NCBI GenBank assembly: GCA_965207495.1 | Contig: OZ242287.1 | Location: 3,720,001 to 3,784,000, forward strand | DNA length: 64,000 nucleotides | Source of the DNA: Bin5 sp965207495 | Lineage (GTDB): Bacteria; Chloroflexota; Anaerolineae; Caldilineales; Caldilineaceae | Reading direction: 5' to 3' | Shown: one piece after another, positions 8,844 through 17,959 of the stretch | How positions within the stretch are numbered: position 1 is the first letter of the stretch | How the letters are laid out: each line of letters begins with the position of its first letter | Notes under the pieces: generated by a model | The model's database searches: none | Told to the model about the DNA's origin: nothing | What the model saw: only the letters and a program-made list of their open reading frames with translations | Made by a program: the position numbers and the translations under genes

Positions 8844-9887
8844 ATGGATAAAGTACGCATCGGCGTCCTGAGCCACGCCCACGGTCACAGCAACGCTTAT
8901 TGCCGCAAGATGTTGGGCTTCGACGATGTGGAACTGGTGGCATGCTGGGACGACAACGAAGAACGCGGGCGCGAGGCCGCCGCCGCGTTCGGCATGGAGT
9001 TTCGCGCCGACGCCGAGGCCGTCTCCGACGACCCCAATATCGACGCCGTCATCGTTGCGACCGAGACAAATCGTCATGCCAAGTATGTCGAACTGGCCGC
9101 CGCCGCCGGCAAGGCGATCCTCTGCCAGAAACCACTGGCAACAACGCTCGACGACTGCGATCGAATCATCGAAACCGTTCGCCGCACCGGCGTAAAGTTC
9201 AGCGTCGCATTCCAGATGCGGCAGGACCCGGTCAATCGCAAGATCAAAGAACTGGTTGACGCGAAAGCAGTGGGCGAAATTGCTGTTGTGCGGCGCCGGC
9301 ACTGTATCAACGTACTCAACAACGAGGCCTTTTTCACCGGACCCTCCCGTTGGCACGTCGATCCCGTTTCTAACGTCGGCATGTTCTTCGACGATGCCAT
9401 TCACGCGGCCGACTGGTTCTACTGGACGTTTGGCCCAGCCAAGCGGGTCATGGCTGAAATCGACAACATCGTTTCGAATGTTGCTCCTGACGACAACGGG
9501 ATCGCTCTGTTCCGTTTCGAGAGCGGCGCTTTAGGCACACTGTTCAATGGCTCCACCACGGTCGCCGGAGTCAACACGACCGAGATCTACGGCACCGAAG
9601 GCACTATCATTCAGGACTACGGCGACGCCGTGTCCACTTTACCACCGCGCCCGCCAGGAGTCGGCCCCTTGCGCATGATCCGACAAGGCGACACCGATTG
9701 GCAGGAGTTTGACCTGCCGATACCGGAGAGCCAGGGAGAACGGATCGCAGGCGTACCGCGGCCTTTTATCAACTACGTTAGAGGCTTGAGCGATGAGCAC
9801 GTCAGCGCCGAGGAGGGACGCAAGTCGGTCGAGATGATCTTGGGTGCTTATCGCTCGGCGCGAGAGGGCAGGAGGATTTCGCTATAG
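8844..9887 (+). CDS. Gfo/Idh/MocA family oxidoreductase
   Basis: A 347-residue NAD(P)-dependent oxidoreductase. The N-terminal Rossmann fold starts VRIGVLSHAHGHSNAY, where HAHGHS replaces the usual GxGxxG glycines. CQKPLATT matches the family's EKP motif with Q in place of E. The C-terminal domain is normal. The altered nucleotide loop is typical of a divergent MocA subgroup. It is the last gene of the operon beginning at 2065, so it probably acts on the same imported substrate. Confidence 0.85.
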   Translation: MDKVRIGVLSHAHGHSNAYCRKMLGFDDVELVACWDDNEERGREAAAAFGMEFRADAEAVSDDPNIDAVIVATETNRHAKYVELAAAAGKAILCQKPLATTLDDCDRIIETVRRTGVKFSVAFQMRQDPVNRKIKELVDAKAVGEIAVVRRRHCINVLNNEAFFTGPSRWHVDPVSNVGMFFDDAIHAADWFYWTFGPAKRVMAEIDNIVSNVAPDDNGIALFRFESGALGTLFNGSTTVAGVNTTEIYGTEGTIIQDYGDAVSTLPPRPPGVGPLRMIRQGDTDWQEFDLPIPESQGERIAGVPRPFINYVRGLSDEHVSAEEGRKSVEMILGAYRSAREGRRISL

Positions 9888-10236
9888 AAACGCTTTTTCA
9901 TTGTAGCGCAAAGAAATGGTCAGAATCTGCGGAGCGTCTTAGTACCCTTTACCGATTTCTTGTGCACTCTCAATTTAATAGCGGCCAGAAATAGTTTAGG
10001 CAGGCCAATTGAGTAGAACTGAAGTGGTGAAATACCTGATTGATTCGTGTCCCAGTTTCCCCCAGTGACATACGGACCTTCGCACGTAACATTTCTGTCT
10101 GGTTGAGCCATAGTAGTTCTTTGGGGAGAATATGCTTGAAGGGATTGCCACGCCAAGTGACAACTTGTTCTACTCCCAGTTGAACTCTTCGATATTTGGT
10201 TGAGAAGAAACTCAATCTACCTGTATATGAATCCAG
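9888..10236. other. AT-rich intergenic stretch with a possible gene remnant
   Basis: No clear gene. A minus-strand frame at 9970-10215 (81 codons) contains NPFKHILPKELLWLNQTEML and later TRINQVFHHFSS. It reads like protein but has no Shine-Dalgarno and no family I can name; it may be a fragment of a decayed mobile-element gene. Base composition drops relative to the flanks. Confidence 0.35.
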
Positions 10237-10443
10237 TTAGGAATTCTGACCAGAGGAGTACTCCCTCTGGTGTTCGCTTTCGATCTCCAACCACTCGTCT
10301 ACTATTCTTCGCAGCTGCCGATATACCTCTGCTTCGTCATCACCATGACAACAGGGACCAATTATGCCTGGCCAATACCCAATGAAACATTGGTCTTCTT
10401 CCGACCATTCGACAACGCCGCCATTGTTTGCGTTACCGGTCAT
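10237..10443 (-). CDS. hicB: HicB-like antitoxin
   Basis: A 68-residue protein with the HicB fold signature: VVEWSEEDQCFIGYWPGI followed by a helix ending in LRRIVDEWLEIESEH. HicB neutralises the HicA mRNA interferase. It is a short form without a C-terminal DNA-binding domain, so autoregulation may differ from classical HicB. Its ATG overlaps the hicA stop by 4 bp (ATGA), so translation is coupled. Confidence 0.8.
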   Translation of the reverse strand: MTGNANNGGVVEWSEEDQCFIGYWPGIIGPCCHGDDEAEVYRQLRRIVDEWLEIESEHQREYSSGQNS

Positions 10444-10634
10444 CTTTCAGCCTCCTCAATGTTTCTTCGGACTTCCCTTTCTTGGTAAGGCTTGGCATCA
10501 TCTTCGGGATTCCCAGTAACCGTTACCCTCAGCCCCTTTGGATGCCAGAAATTCCTGTGGCTGCCTTTTCCTCCCCTGTTTGTAAACCCAGCCCTCTCCA
10601 GTTCTCTGATCAACGTTCGGATCTTTCGGGGCAT
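10440..10634 (-). CDS. hicA: HicA-like mRNA interferase toxin
   Basis: A 64-residue protein with the HicA dsRBD-like pattern: an N-terminal helix (RTLIRELERAGF), then RGGKGSHRNFWHPKG with the conserved catalytic histidine in GSH, and a strand RVTVTG. HicA toxins cleave mRNA under stress. The toxin-first order and 4-bp overlap with hicB are standard. It lies in an AT-rich accessory patch between metabolic genes. Confidence 0.85.
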   Translation of the reverse strand: MPRKIRTLIRELERAGFTNRGGKGSHRNFWHPKGLRVTVTGNPEDDAKPYQEREVRRNIEEAER

Positions 10635-10818
10635 ATCTTTCCGGTCAATTCTTCAATGTACGGCTCTAAGCCTGAATTAGACACTATACTATCGGTCTAT
10701 CACAAAGACTCAGACCTGCGCTTGTACGAGCTATAGCGCTAGCAGGCTGAGCCACCAGTCTTCAAATTGGGCAATAGCCACTGTGCCTGAGACGATTGAG
10801 GTTGGACGAATTAACGCC

Positions 10819-11721
10819 TCAGATCAGGGGCAGCAGAGTTTCCGCCGTCTCTTCCACGAGCCAGCTGTAGAACTCCTCCGACAGCACGCCACTGCCGTGA
10901 TCCTGAATGAACTGTAGCTGTTCCGCTGTCAGCTCTGCTTCGGCTGCGGCCACCGCGTTCTGGTATGGGTTGGCCGGCGTTCTGTCCAGCGGCGCCACAA
11001 ACTCAACTGTCACCGCGCCGTCGTAACCAATCTCCTTCAGCGTATTCACAATCAGCGGCCAGTCTAGCGCGCCCATGCCGCAGGCCATGCGGTTGTTGTC
11101 GGCCACATGAAAGTCGACCAGGCGCTCCTTCGTGCTCTTGATCGCCTCGATCATGTTGGCTTCTTCGATGTTCAAGTGGAAGGTGTCGATGCAGACGCCG
11201 CAGTCCGGCCCAACCTCCTCGGCCAGCAGCATGGCCTGATCGGCACGATTGAGGAAGTTGGTTTCGAATCGGTTGAGCGGCTCCAGCGCCATGCGTATTC
11301 CTTCCTTCTGGGCATGGACATAGACTTCCTTCAAGCTCTCCACTGCCCAGGCCCACTCCTGCTCCGGCGTGTCCATCGCCGCCACCTTGCCGACCTGCGA
11401 CGGCACGATAGTCATTTCATAGCCGTCCAACTCCTTGACCATCGTAATGCAGTCATAGAGATAGTTGATAGAGGTGGCACGCACGGACTCGTCGGCGTGG
11501 ATCAGGTCGCGCCCCTCAAACATCAGTGAGACTGCCCCCCAGCAAGCGATTCCGTTTTCGGCCAGCAACTTGCGCAACTCTTTTGTATCGAAGACATCCG
11601 GCTCACCACTGATCTCGATGCTTTTGTAACCATAGCGGGCCAGCCTGCGGATGGTTACTTCGATCGGTTCTGCGCGCATCCAATTGTGCATGGAAAGGTG
11701 CATGAGTTTCCCCCGCTTCAC
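10819..11721 (-). CDS. Sugar phosphate isomerase/epimerase family TIM barrel
   Basis: A 300-residue xylose-isomerase-like TIM barrel (AP endonuclease 2 family). Typical metal-site strands are seen: GIRMALEPLNRF, CGVCIDTFHLN, LVDFHVADNNRM and AVTVEFVAPL, supplying Glu, Asp, His and Glu ligands for a divalent metal. Members interconvert keto and aldo sugars or epimerise them. It is followed 3' by hicAB across a gap. The DinB gene upstream is on the same strand, 45 bp away. The exact substrate is unknown. Confidence 0.85.
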   Translation of the reverse strand: MKRGKLMHLSMHNWMRAEPIEVTIRRLARYGYKSIEISGEPDVFDTKELRKLLAENGIACWGAVSLMFEGRDLIHADESVRATSINYLYDCITMVKELDGYEMTIVPSQVGKVAAMDTPEQEWAWAVESLKEVYVHAQKEGIRMALEPLNRFETNFLNRADQAMLLAEEVGPDCGVCIDTFHLNIEEANMIEAIKSTKERLVDFHVADNNRMACGMGALDWPLIVNTLKEIGYDGAVTVEFVAPLDRTPANPYQNAVAAAEAELTAEQLQFIQDHGSGVLSEEFYSWLVEETAETLLPLI

Positions 11722-11766
11722 TGTGACAGGTCGGTCCCGGTCTTCTGCTGATGAGGCAGATGCAGC

Positions 11767-12282
11767 CTAGTTTGGCGGCCGGCCTGAACCCGTGCCAACC
11801 CAGTGTGTTTCCAGGTTCGCCCGCATCATCAGAATTGTACTCAGATCACCCACGTGCTGCTGCAGATGGCGGATGTTGTAGACCTGCAATTCCATCTTGT
11901 CAAACGGCAGCCAGTGAAAGCCGGACGGTGAGCTCAGGTCAGTCGTTGGCACCATCCTGTCTACCGCGTCGCGGCAGAATTCGAGAAAGTCCAGGATCTC
12001 TTTGGGGGTATAAGGTTGATCGGCCTTCGTTTCCTCATATGGTGGGAAGGGCGCCGGGCCCAGGAACTGATAGCCTTCGCGCGCGCCCTCCCAAAGAGCA
12101 TGATCGTGCTCAGTCGTCTGCAGGTAAAAGTTCACGTAGAAGAGCGCATGGTAAGCGACGCGCCAGAACGGCGTTGCCTGGTCCGGCTCGTTCCACAACT
12201 CGTCAGGACAGGTACGAACTGTCTCCTCCATCATCGACAGGGCGGCGTGAAATTGTGAAGCGATTGTTTTGGAAACATCCAT
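11767..12282 (-). CDS. DinB-family (DUF664-like) four-helix metal protein
   Basis: A 171-residue protein matching the DinB superfamily: a four-helix bundle with three metal-ligand histidines, here H45 in FWRVAYHALFYVN and the pair in YNIRHLQQHVGDL near residue 140. The superfamily includes thiol-dependent S-transferases and damage-inducible proteins; this member cannot be assigned a reaction. It is on the same strand as the isomerase at 10819. Confidence 0.75.
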   Translation of the reverse strand: MDVSKTIASQFHAALSMMEETVRTCPDELWNEPDQATPFWRVAYHALFYVNFYLQTTEHDHALWEGAREGYQFLGPAPFPPYEETKADQPYTPKEILDFLEFCRDAVDRMVPTTDLSSPSGFHWLPFDKMELQVYNIRHLQQHVGDLSTILMMRANLETHWVGTGSGRPPN

Positions 12283-12554
12283 ACTTCGAAATCCTTTCTA
12301 TAGCAGGTAGCTGAAGGGCTAGAATTCACCCTTTCAAGTCAGTTTGGACTGCAAGCGCGGGCAGGCAACGGAGATTCAGTCAGATTGCAACTGCCCGCCT
12401 ACACACTGTAAGTGGCTCCAGCCTATAGGAGCCCGATTCACATCCGGCAGATTCCCGACTGCCTCCGGCTCTATTGGCAAATTCAGAGCCCAGAACTGAA
12501 GCGGAGTCACAAATGGACCCGCTTCAGCGGGTTTCGAAAAATTCGTAGAACCTG

Positions 12555-13163
12555 TCAATCGCTCTCCTTGTGCTTTACTAAAACCGTGCTTACGACGGTA
12601 GAGCTCGGTATTAGGCTAACCTCATTTTCAGAGTCCAGCACAATGTGCATCAGAGTAATGTCGGAAACGACCCCTGAGTTTCTGCCGATGGTCACATTGT
12701 CACCAATTCCAATGGGCCGAAACAAGGCCAGGAAGATCCCGGCCACAGTGTGTCCCATGACGGTTTGCGAGGCGAAGCCGGCGACCAGACCCGCGAAGCT
12801 GCCCATCGTCAACGCTGCCGCGGCGTTATCGGTTAAGACAGAAACCAGAAACGAAAAAATCAGTCCATATCCGACCAGTCTTGAGATGACGCGTATGGTT
12901 CGGGCAACGTCTTCTGTCATTCGCCTTTGAACGACCACGTACACCCATTTGGTCCCGGACTGTACTGCTATATGCCCCAGGAGCACCACCAAGGCGACCG
13001 AAATGTAGTTTTCGTACGGCACCAAGAAGCCGAGAGCTTCAAACTCCTCCATTTTGGAAGTAAGGGCGAGGAGGGCAAAGAGAACAAGAACGGAGATGAC
13101 CGTAGTCAGCAAAGGAAGGGTAGGCGAAGCGCTCGATTCGGGCTGGCTAGTTCTGACGGACAT
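12555..13163 (-). CDS. Small MscS-family mechanosensitive channel
   Basis: A 202-residue membrane protein. Hydrophobic helices lie at ~15-36, ~50-68 and ~90-112. The pore-lining TM3-like segment (AAALTMGSFAGLVAGFASQ) is followed by the beta domain (IGDNVTIGRNSGVVSDITLM). MscS channels release solutes on hypo-osmotic shock. It is shorter than E. coli MscS (286) and stops just after the beta domain, lacking the C-terminal alpha/beta cage. Such short forms are known, so I do not call it broken. Confidence 0.82.
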   Translation of the reverse strand: MSVRTSQPESSASPTLPLLTTVISVLVLFALLALTSKMEEFEALGFLVPYENYISVALVVLLGHIAVQSGTKWVYVVVQRRMTEDVARTIRVISRLVGYGLIFSFLVSVLTDNAAAALTMGSFAGLVAGFASQTVMGHTVAGIFLALFRPIGIGDNVTIGRNSGVVSDITLMHIVLDSENEVSLIPSSTVVSTVLVKHKESD

Positions 13164-13725
13164 TGTGCGATTACCTCCTGGGGGAGCTCGTGCTGCCTGA
13201 TGCTGTTGACGCTGTTCTTAAGCGCCGCCGCCGTCTGTTGTCCCACCGGATCCAGACACAAGAGTGCCAGCGGCGAACGCCTGAACGAACGATATGCAAC
13301 GAGCCTATTGTTGTCGTCAGGTCTGGACCGACTAAGCTCTAACGATAGTAACAAGACGGCATACTGATGTCAAGGATCCCTCCGGATTCCAAGAGTTCAA
13401 ACATCAGTTCGGCAGGAGATTCCCTGTGAGGACGTAGTGCCTGGAAAGAATAGCCCTCAGCCACTCGTTTGGATGCTGGCTGGAACCTGGCGGCTGGCTT
13501 TAGGCGTCAGGAGAATCTCGGATGCCCTTACGCCGCAGGTCTTTCCGCACACGCTTCGGAGCTTTTCTGTGTACCGGAGTTCCGTCAGAAAGAGTCGGTA
13601 AGTATCGGCAAAACTGGAGGCGGCCAACCTTCGACGACCGCCACCCTATCTGGACAATATCTGGTAAGACTGCTAGGCTACGGTGCATATTGCAACCGGC
13701 ATTTTGAACGAGCCAAACAAGAGAA
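13164..13725. other. Intergenic stretch between divergent genes
   Basis: 560 bp separating the MscS gene (leftward) from the small gene at 13726 (rightward). Only short overlapping frames occur. I see no convincing gene, RNA or repeat. It probably carries both promoters. Confidence 0.5.
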
Positions 13726-14130
13726 ATGGCGGAACCAGTTCCCGGGGCGTTGATTCAGAAGGCGGTCTATCGCTTTGCCCGCACGTCGAACATAAGGTAC
13801 TTCAGAGCAGAGCGCACGCGTTCCGGAATCGAATTTCTCTACCCGATCAGCGTCAAAGGCTCGCGCATCGTCGACACCAGCCGCGACGGGCGCGACTACG
13901 TAGTCCTTTATCTGCTCACAAAGTGGGGCAAGCTGGCGGCCGGTGGCTACTGGCTGAACCCCAAGAAGATCTTCGAGAAGGCTTACGTCACCGATGCGAC
14001 CCCCGCGGACTTAGTACTTGTAGCCGAGAGTCTCGAAGACCTGCCTGAAGCCCATCTTCTCCTGGATGACGTTGTCAACCGTGAGGAGGTAGAGGTAGAT
14101 ATGGAAGTGTGGGGAAGCGCGCTGGAATGA
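13726..14130 (+). CDS. Hypothetical protein, 134 residues
   Basis: Not recognised. The sequence is soluble, with a mixed alpha/beta look, a basic N-terminal half (YRFARTSNIRYFRAERTRSG) and a strongly acidic C-terminus (VVNREEVEVDMEVWG). It lies just upstream of hisI in the same orientation (47 bp to the likely hisI start), so it may be co-transcribed. Reading-frame length and composition favour a real gene. No signal peptide or membrane segment. Confidence 0.5.
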   Translation: MAEPVPGALIQKAVYRFARTSNIRYFRAERTRSGIEFLYPISVKGSRIVDTSRDGRDYVVLYLLTKWGKLAAGGYWLNPKKIFEKAYVTDATPADLVLVAESLEDLPEAHLLLDDVVNREEVEVDMEVWGSALE

Positions 14131-14177
14131 GCTGAAACCAGGTAGACAAGTACTTACATTTGCAGAAGAGAACCACA

Positions 14178-14657
14178 ATGAAAAGTTCCGACAAGAACAC
14201 CGCGTCTTTGTCCTCCGATTTGGAGGAAGGGAACGCTTTGGCGCTGGACTTTTGCAAGTTGCAGGCAATTGGCCGCGGTGAGACCGCTGTCATCCCGGTG
14301 GCGGTCCAGGACTTCGACACGAAGGACGTACTCATCGTTGCCTACGTCAACCAGGAAGCTCTGGCTTACACGCTGACACACGGCGTTGCCGCTTTTTGGA
14401 GCACTTCGCGCAACGAATTGTGGGTGAAAGGCGCGACATCCGGCGACAAACTCGAACTGGTTGATGTGCGCGTCAATTGCGAACAGAACTCACTTCTCTA
14501 TCTTGTGCGCCCTATGGGTGCAGGCGCCTGCCACACCAAGGATGATGACGGCAAAGCGCGGGCGAGTTGCTACTATCGCCGCGTCGACCGGCCAGGCAAC
14601 ACAGCCGGGGGACGGGAAGAGCAGTCTGAACAATCCTGGCGGTTGGCTCACGTATGA
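14178..14657 (+). CDS. hisI: Phosphoribosyl-AMP cyclohydrolase
   Basis: Third step of histidine biosynthesis: opening of the adenine ring of phosphoribosyl-AMP. The family pattern is complete: LIVAYVNQEAL, FWSTSRNELWVKGATSG, VRVNCEQNSLLYLV, and the zinc/substrate motif GACHTKDDD...SCYYRR. It is a stand-alone HisI domain; no HisE pyrophosphohydrolase follows. I prefer ATG 14178 over an upstream TTG at 14160 because an AGAAGAGA sequence precedes it. hisG lies 93 bp downstream. Confidence 0.92.
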   Translation: MKSSDKNTASLSSDLEEGNALALDFCKLQAIGRGETAVIPVAVQDFDTKDVLIVAYVNQEALAYTLTHGVAAFWSTSRNELWVKGATSGDKLELVDVRVNCEQNSLLYLVRPMGAGACHTKDDDGKARASCYYRRVDRPGNTAGGREEQSEQSWRLAHV

Positions 14658-14750
14658 CAGCAGGGCGGAGTACTCTAATTGCCCCGGTACACTGCAATAA
14701 GTTCGACACCAGAAACTGAAAATAACTTTTCACTTTGATTGAGGACCATA

Positions 14751-15623
14751 ATGAGTCGTTTGACACTTGGAATCCCGAAGGGAAGCCTGCAGGAATCAAC
14801 AATCGCTCTATTTGCCAAGGCCGGCTATCAGGTCTATGTACGCGGCCGTTCATACGCTCCATACATTGACGATCCGGAAGTCGGCTGTCTGATGTTTCGC
14901 GCTCAAGAGATAGCGCGCTACGTAGAGAGGGGCGTCCTAGACGTCGGCCTTACCGGCAAGGACTGGGTGCAGGAGAATGAGGCCGATGTTCGCGAAGTGG
15001 AGGACCTGGTCTACAGCAAGGCCACCAATCAGGCCTATCGCTGGGTGCTGGCGGTCCCGGACGATTCCGAAATTCACAGTCCGAAAGACCTGGAAGGCAA
15101 ACGAATCGCCACCGAGCTTGTGCAGGTCACGCGCCGTTACCTGGAACGGCATGACGTGCGCGCCGAAGTAGAATACTCATGGGGCGCGACCGAGGTCAAA
15201 GCGCCGTTGCTGGTCGATGCCGTCGTCGAAGGTACGGAGACCGGCTCTTCGCTGCGGGCCAACCGGCTTCGTATCGTCGATACCGTAGCCGAGTCCACAA
15301 CCAAGCTGATCGCAAATCACCAGGCCTGGGCCGACAGTTGGAAGAGGCAGAAGATCGAGAACCTGGCGATGCTCCTGAAAGGCGCCCTGCAAGCCGGCGC
15401 GAAGGTCGGCCTCAAGATGAATCTTCCCCGAGCCTCTCTTGAAGCGATAACGGCGAAGCTGCCCGCCCTTCACACGCCTTCGATTACCAATCAGACCGAC
15501 CCGGACTGGGTCGCGCTCGAAGTGATTATCGACGAAAAAGTCGTTCGCGACTTGATCCCCGACCTGAAGCAGGCGGGCGCCACAGGCATTATTGAGTATC
15601 CCCTGAACAAAGTGATCTACTGA
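14751..15623 (+). CDS. hisG: ATP phosphoribosyltransferase, long form
   Basis: First enzyme of histidine biosynthesis (ATP + PRPP to phosphoribosyl-ATP). It begins TLGIPKGSLQESTI, has the DVGLTGKDW strand, a PRPP-loop-like region (DAVVEGTETGSSLRAN), and a C-terminal regulatory domain ending TGIIEYPLNKVIY. That domain marks the long, hexameric form that is feedback-inhibited by histidine and needs no HisZ. ATG 14751 is chosen because GAGGA lies just upstream. Length (290) is normal. Only hisI and hisG are here; the other his genes must lie elsewhere. Confidence 0.94.
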   Translation: MSRLTLGIPKGSLQESTIALFAKAGYQVYVRGRSYAPYIDDPEVGCLMFRAQEIARYVERGVLDVGLTGKDWVQENEADVREVEDLVYSKATNQAYRWVLAVPDDSEIHSPKDLEGKRIATELVQVTRRYLERHDVRAEVEYSWGATEVKAPLLVDAVVEGTETGSSLRANRLRIVDTVAESTTKLIANHQAWADSWKRQKIENLAMLLKGALQAGAKVGLKMNLPRASLEAITAKLPALHTPSITNQTDPDWVALEVIIDEKVVRDLIPDLKQAGATGIIEYPLNKVIY

Positions 15624-15669
15624 TCTTCGGACCGTTTAGAGTTTGCTCCTTCTCAGGAGGTACGATTGC

Positions 15670-16446
15670 ATGCCTATCAAACAGTCAGTCTGCGTCCCGA
15701 TTCTTCCCCAAGGCAGCATGTCGCAAGACCAACTCTTCGCAGAGATAGCAGAAATCGGTTACCCAGCGATAGAGATTTGGGGGCGAGGCGACGATTTCGT
15801 AAGCTTCTGCGAGGCCGCCGCCGGCCACGGCCTTCGCGTGGTCAGCATAAGTGGTCATGACTCGCTCCCGGACGGTCTTAACAATCCCGCCAACCATGAC
15901 AGGATTGTTGATGAGTTACTCGAGTCGATTGACGTTGCCGCTGCGAACGGTGTGTCAGGATTGATATGTTTCAGCGGCAACCACATCGCCGGATTGGGCG
16001 ATGTGGAAGCCATCGCGAACACTGCTGCTTGTCTACGCCGCGCGGCACCGCATGCGGAGGCCAATGGCGTCAATCTCAACCTGGAGCTTCTCAACTCCAA
16101 AGTGAACCATGCCGGCTACCAGTGTGACCACAGCGCCTGGGGGCTGGCTGTAGTGCAACAGGCAGAAAGTCCCAACGTGAAGCTCCTCTACGACATCTAC
16201 CATATGCAGATCATGGAAGGTGATGTCATCCGCACGATGACGGAAAACCTGGACGCAATTGGCCACATCCATACTGCAGGCAATCCAGGCCGAAACGAGT
16301 TGGATGACAGCCAGGAATTGAATTACCGCGGCATCTGCCGTGCGCTCAGCGACGCCGGGTACGAGGGCTACGTCGGCCACGAATTTCACCCTAGAGGCGA
16401 AGTCGTCGAAGCGCTGCGGCAGGCCTTTGTACTGTGTAACGTTTAA
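15670..16446 (+). CDS. Hydroxypyruvate isomerase-like TIM barrel
   Basis: A 258-residue TIM-barrel isomerase resembling hydroxypyruvate isomerase (Hyi). Metal/substrate strands include GVNLNLELLNSK, VKLLYDIYHMQIMEGD, IGHIHTAGNPGRNEL and EGYVGHEFHPRG; the YDIYHMQIMEGD signature is typical of Hyi. It would interconvert hydroxypyruvate and tartronate semialdehyde or a similar pair. ATG 15670 is chosen because a strong AGGAGG lies 9-10 bases upstream. It follows hisG by 46 bp and precedes a sulfatase, suggesting a catabolic role. Confidence 0.82.
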   Translation: MPIKQSVCVPILPQGSMSQDQLFAEIAEIGYPAIEIWGRGDDFVSFCEAAAGHGLRVVSISGHDSLPDGLNNPANHDRIVDELLESIDVAAANGVSGLICFSGNHIAGLGDVEAIANTAACLRRAAPHAEANGVNLNLELLNSKVNHAGYQCDHSAWGLAVVQQAESPNVKLLYDIYHMQIMEGDVIRTMTENLDAIGHIHTAGNPGRNELDDSQELNYRGICRALSDAGYEGYVGHEFHPRGEVVEALRQAFVLCNV

Positions 16447-16534
16447 ACACGATGGCCGTGTCCCGTCCTGTCAATGACGGATGACATAATGAGCAGTATC
16501 CACTCTTCATTTCGCCACGCGTCAAGGAGTTGAA

Positions 16535-17959
16535 ATGGCCCGTCAACCCCACGTAATTTACATCCTGTCAGACGAGCATTTTGCCGGCGCGATGAGCCAC
16601 ATGGGTGACGCCAACGTGCGTACGCCAAATATGGACCGTCTGGCCGCCGAAGGGGTCAGTTTCGACCGGGCCTACGCCAACTGCCCGATCTGCACGCCTT
16701 CGCGGGGTACGATTTTTTCCGGGCGACACGCGCACGCCGGTCCCGTGCAGTATTTCTTCGATGTGTTCAAGGCCAGCGCCCCCAGCACAGCGACGGCTCT
16801 GCGGGAATCCGGCTACCACACCGCCTACTTCGGCAAATGGCATTGCGGCGTTGTTCACGATCAGGAACCGCCTACAGTGCGCGCAGAAAGGGAAGAGTAC
16901 ACGCGCTGGCCCCATCGTACCCCCGAATATCATCGGGCTGGATTCCAGGACTGGTACGGATTCGAGATCAACAATGCCCCGTTCAAGGGCTTCTACTATC
17001 ACGAAGATGAGCCCAATCCGAGAAATATGGATGGCTATCAGACCGACTTTCTCACCGATTTGGCCATAGACTATCTGAAATCCTACGATCGAGATGAGCC
17101 TCTGTTTCTCGTTCTCAGCGTGGAACCGCCCCACTTCCCCCTCGAAGCCCCGGAAGCTTTCGAACGGTTCGACCCGGCCGCGCTGGAGACACCGCCAAGC
17201 TTCGCCGACTCGCCGGAGATGCGCACACAGTTGGCCACCTACTACGCCATGGTAGAAAACCTGGACTGGAATATCGGCCGCCTGCGTGACGCCCTTGACA
17301 GCCTGCCGGAGTTCGAAAGCGACCGGTTGACCGTCTATTTCTCCGACCACGGCGACTATATGGGAACGCACGGGGCCATCAACCGCAAAGAGAATCCTCA
17401 CGAAAACTCTGTGCGGATCCCCGCAGTATTCCACTGGCCAGAGCAGATTCCGGCACAGGGGAGGAGGGACGGGCTTCTCTTCAGCCTGGTGGACTTGTTC
17501 CCGACCACGCTTGGACTACTGGGGTTGGACATTCCGGTCCACTGTCAGGGGCTTGACTTCAGCGATGCCTTACGGGGGCAGCAGGACTTTGCTGGTCCAG
17601 ATGCCGTACTCCTCGAAATGTCAGGCAACCCCCGATGGAATCTGGATTTTCTGGACTGGCGCGGGCTGGTGACTTCTCGCTGGAAGTACGCCTTCTATGA
17701 GACGGGGCACGAGCGGCTATTTGACCTCGAAAACGACCCCTTCGAGATGAACAATCTTGCCGGAACGGACACCAAAACCTGCGCGGAGATGCGCACAAAG
17801 CTGTTGCAGTTGCTGGCAGAAAGCCGTGAACCCTATTTCGATGTGCTTATCGAACATGGGGTTACTGTCGAAGGACCGGTGCTGGACGTGGGTGAACACA
17901 ATTTCAAGGGTAAGCTGGCGCCTATCTGGCCGAACCTGGTACACCGCCACGAACCGTGA
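16535..17959 (+). CDS. Sulfatase family protein
   Basis: A 474-residue arylsulfatase-type hydrolase. The formylglycine signature C-T-P-S-R is at residues 53-57, with Cys53 to be oxidised to formylglycine. The metal site includes D13 near the N-terminus (YILSDEHF; the usual second Asp is Glu) and FSDHGDYMGTHG. No signal peptide is seen, so it may act in the cytoplasm on imported sulfated compounds. The next gene overlaps its stop by 4 bp. The substrate is unknown; sulfated glycans or small sulfate esters are plausible. Confidence 0.9.
   Translation: MARQPHVIYILSDEHFAGAMSHMGDANVRTPNMDRLAAEGVSFDRAYANCPICTPSRGTIFSGRHAHAGPVQYFFDVFKASAPSTATALRESGYHTAYFGKWHCGVVHDQEPPTVRAEREEYTRWPHRTPEYHRAGFQDWYGFEINNAPFKGFYYHEDEPNPRNMDGYQTDFLTDLAIDYLKSYDRDEPLFLVLSVEPPHFPLEAPEAFERFDPAALETPPSFADSPEMRTQLATYYAMVENLDWNIGRLRDALDSLPEFESDRLTVYFSDHGDYMGTHGAINRKENPHENSVRIPAVFHWPEQIPAQGRRDGLLFSLVDLFPTTLGLLGLDIPVHCQGLDFSDALRGQQDFAGPDAVLLEMSGNPRWNLDFLDWRGLVTSRWKYAFYETGHERLFDLENDPFEMNNLAGTDTKTCAEMRTKLLQLLAESREPYFDVLIEHGVTVEGPVLDVGEHNFKGKLAPIWPNLVHRHEP

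Noticed and set aside
12555..13163. Truncated MscS pseudogene
   Set aside because: Short MscS-type channels lacking the C-terminal cage are common, and the frame is intact with a proper start and stop.
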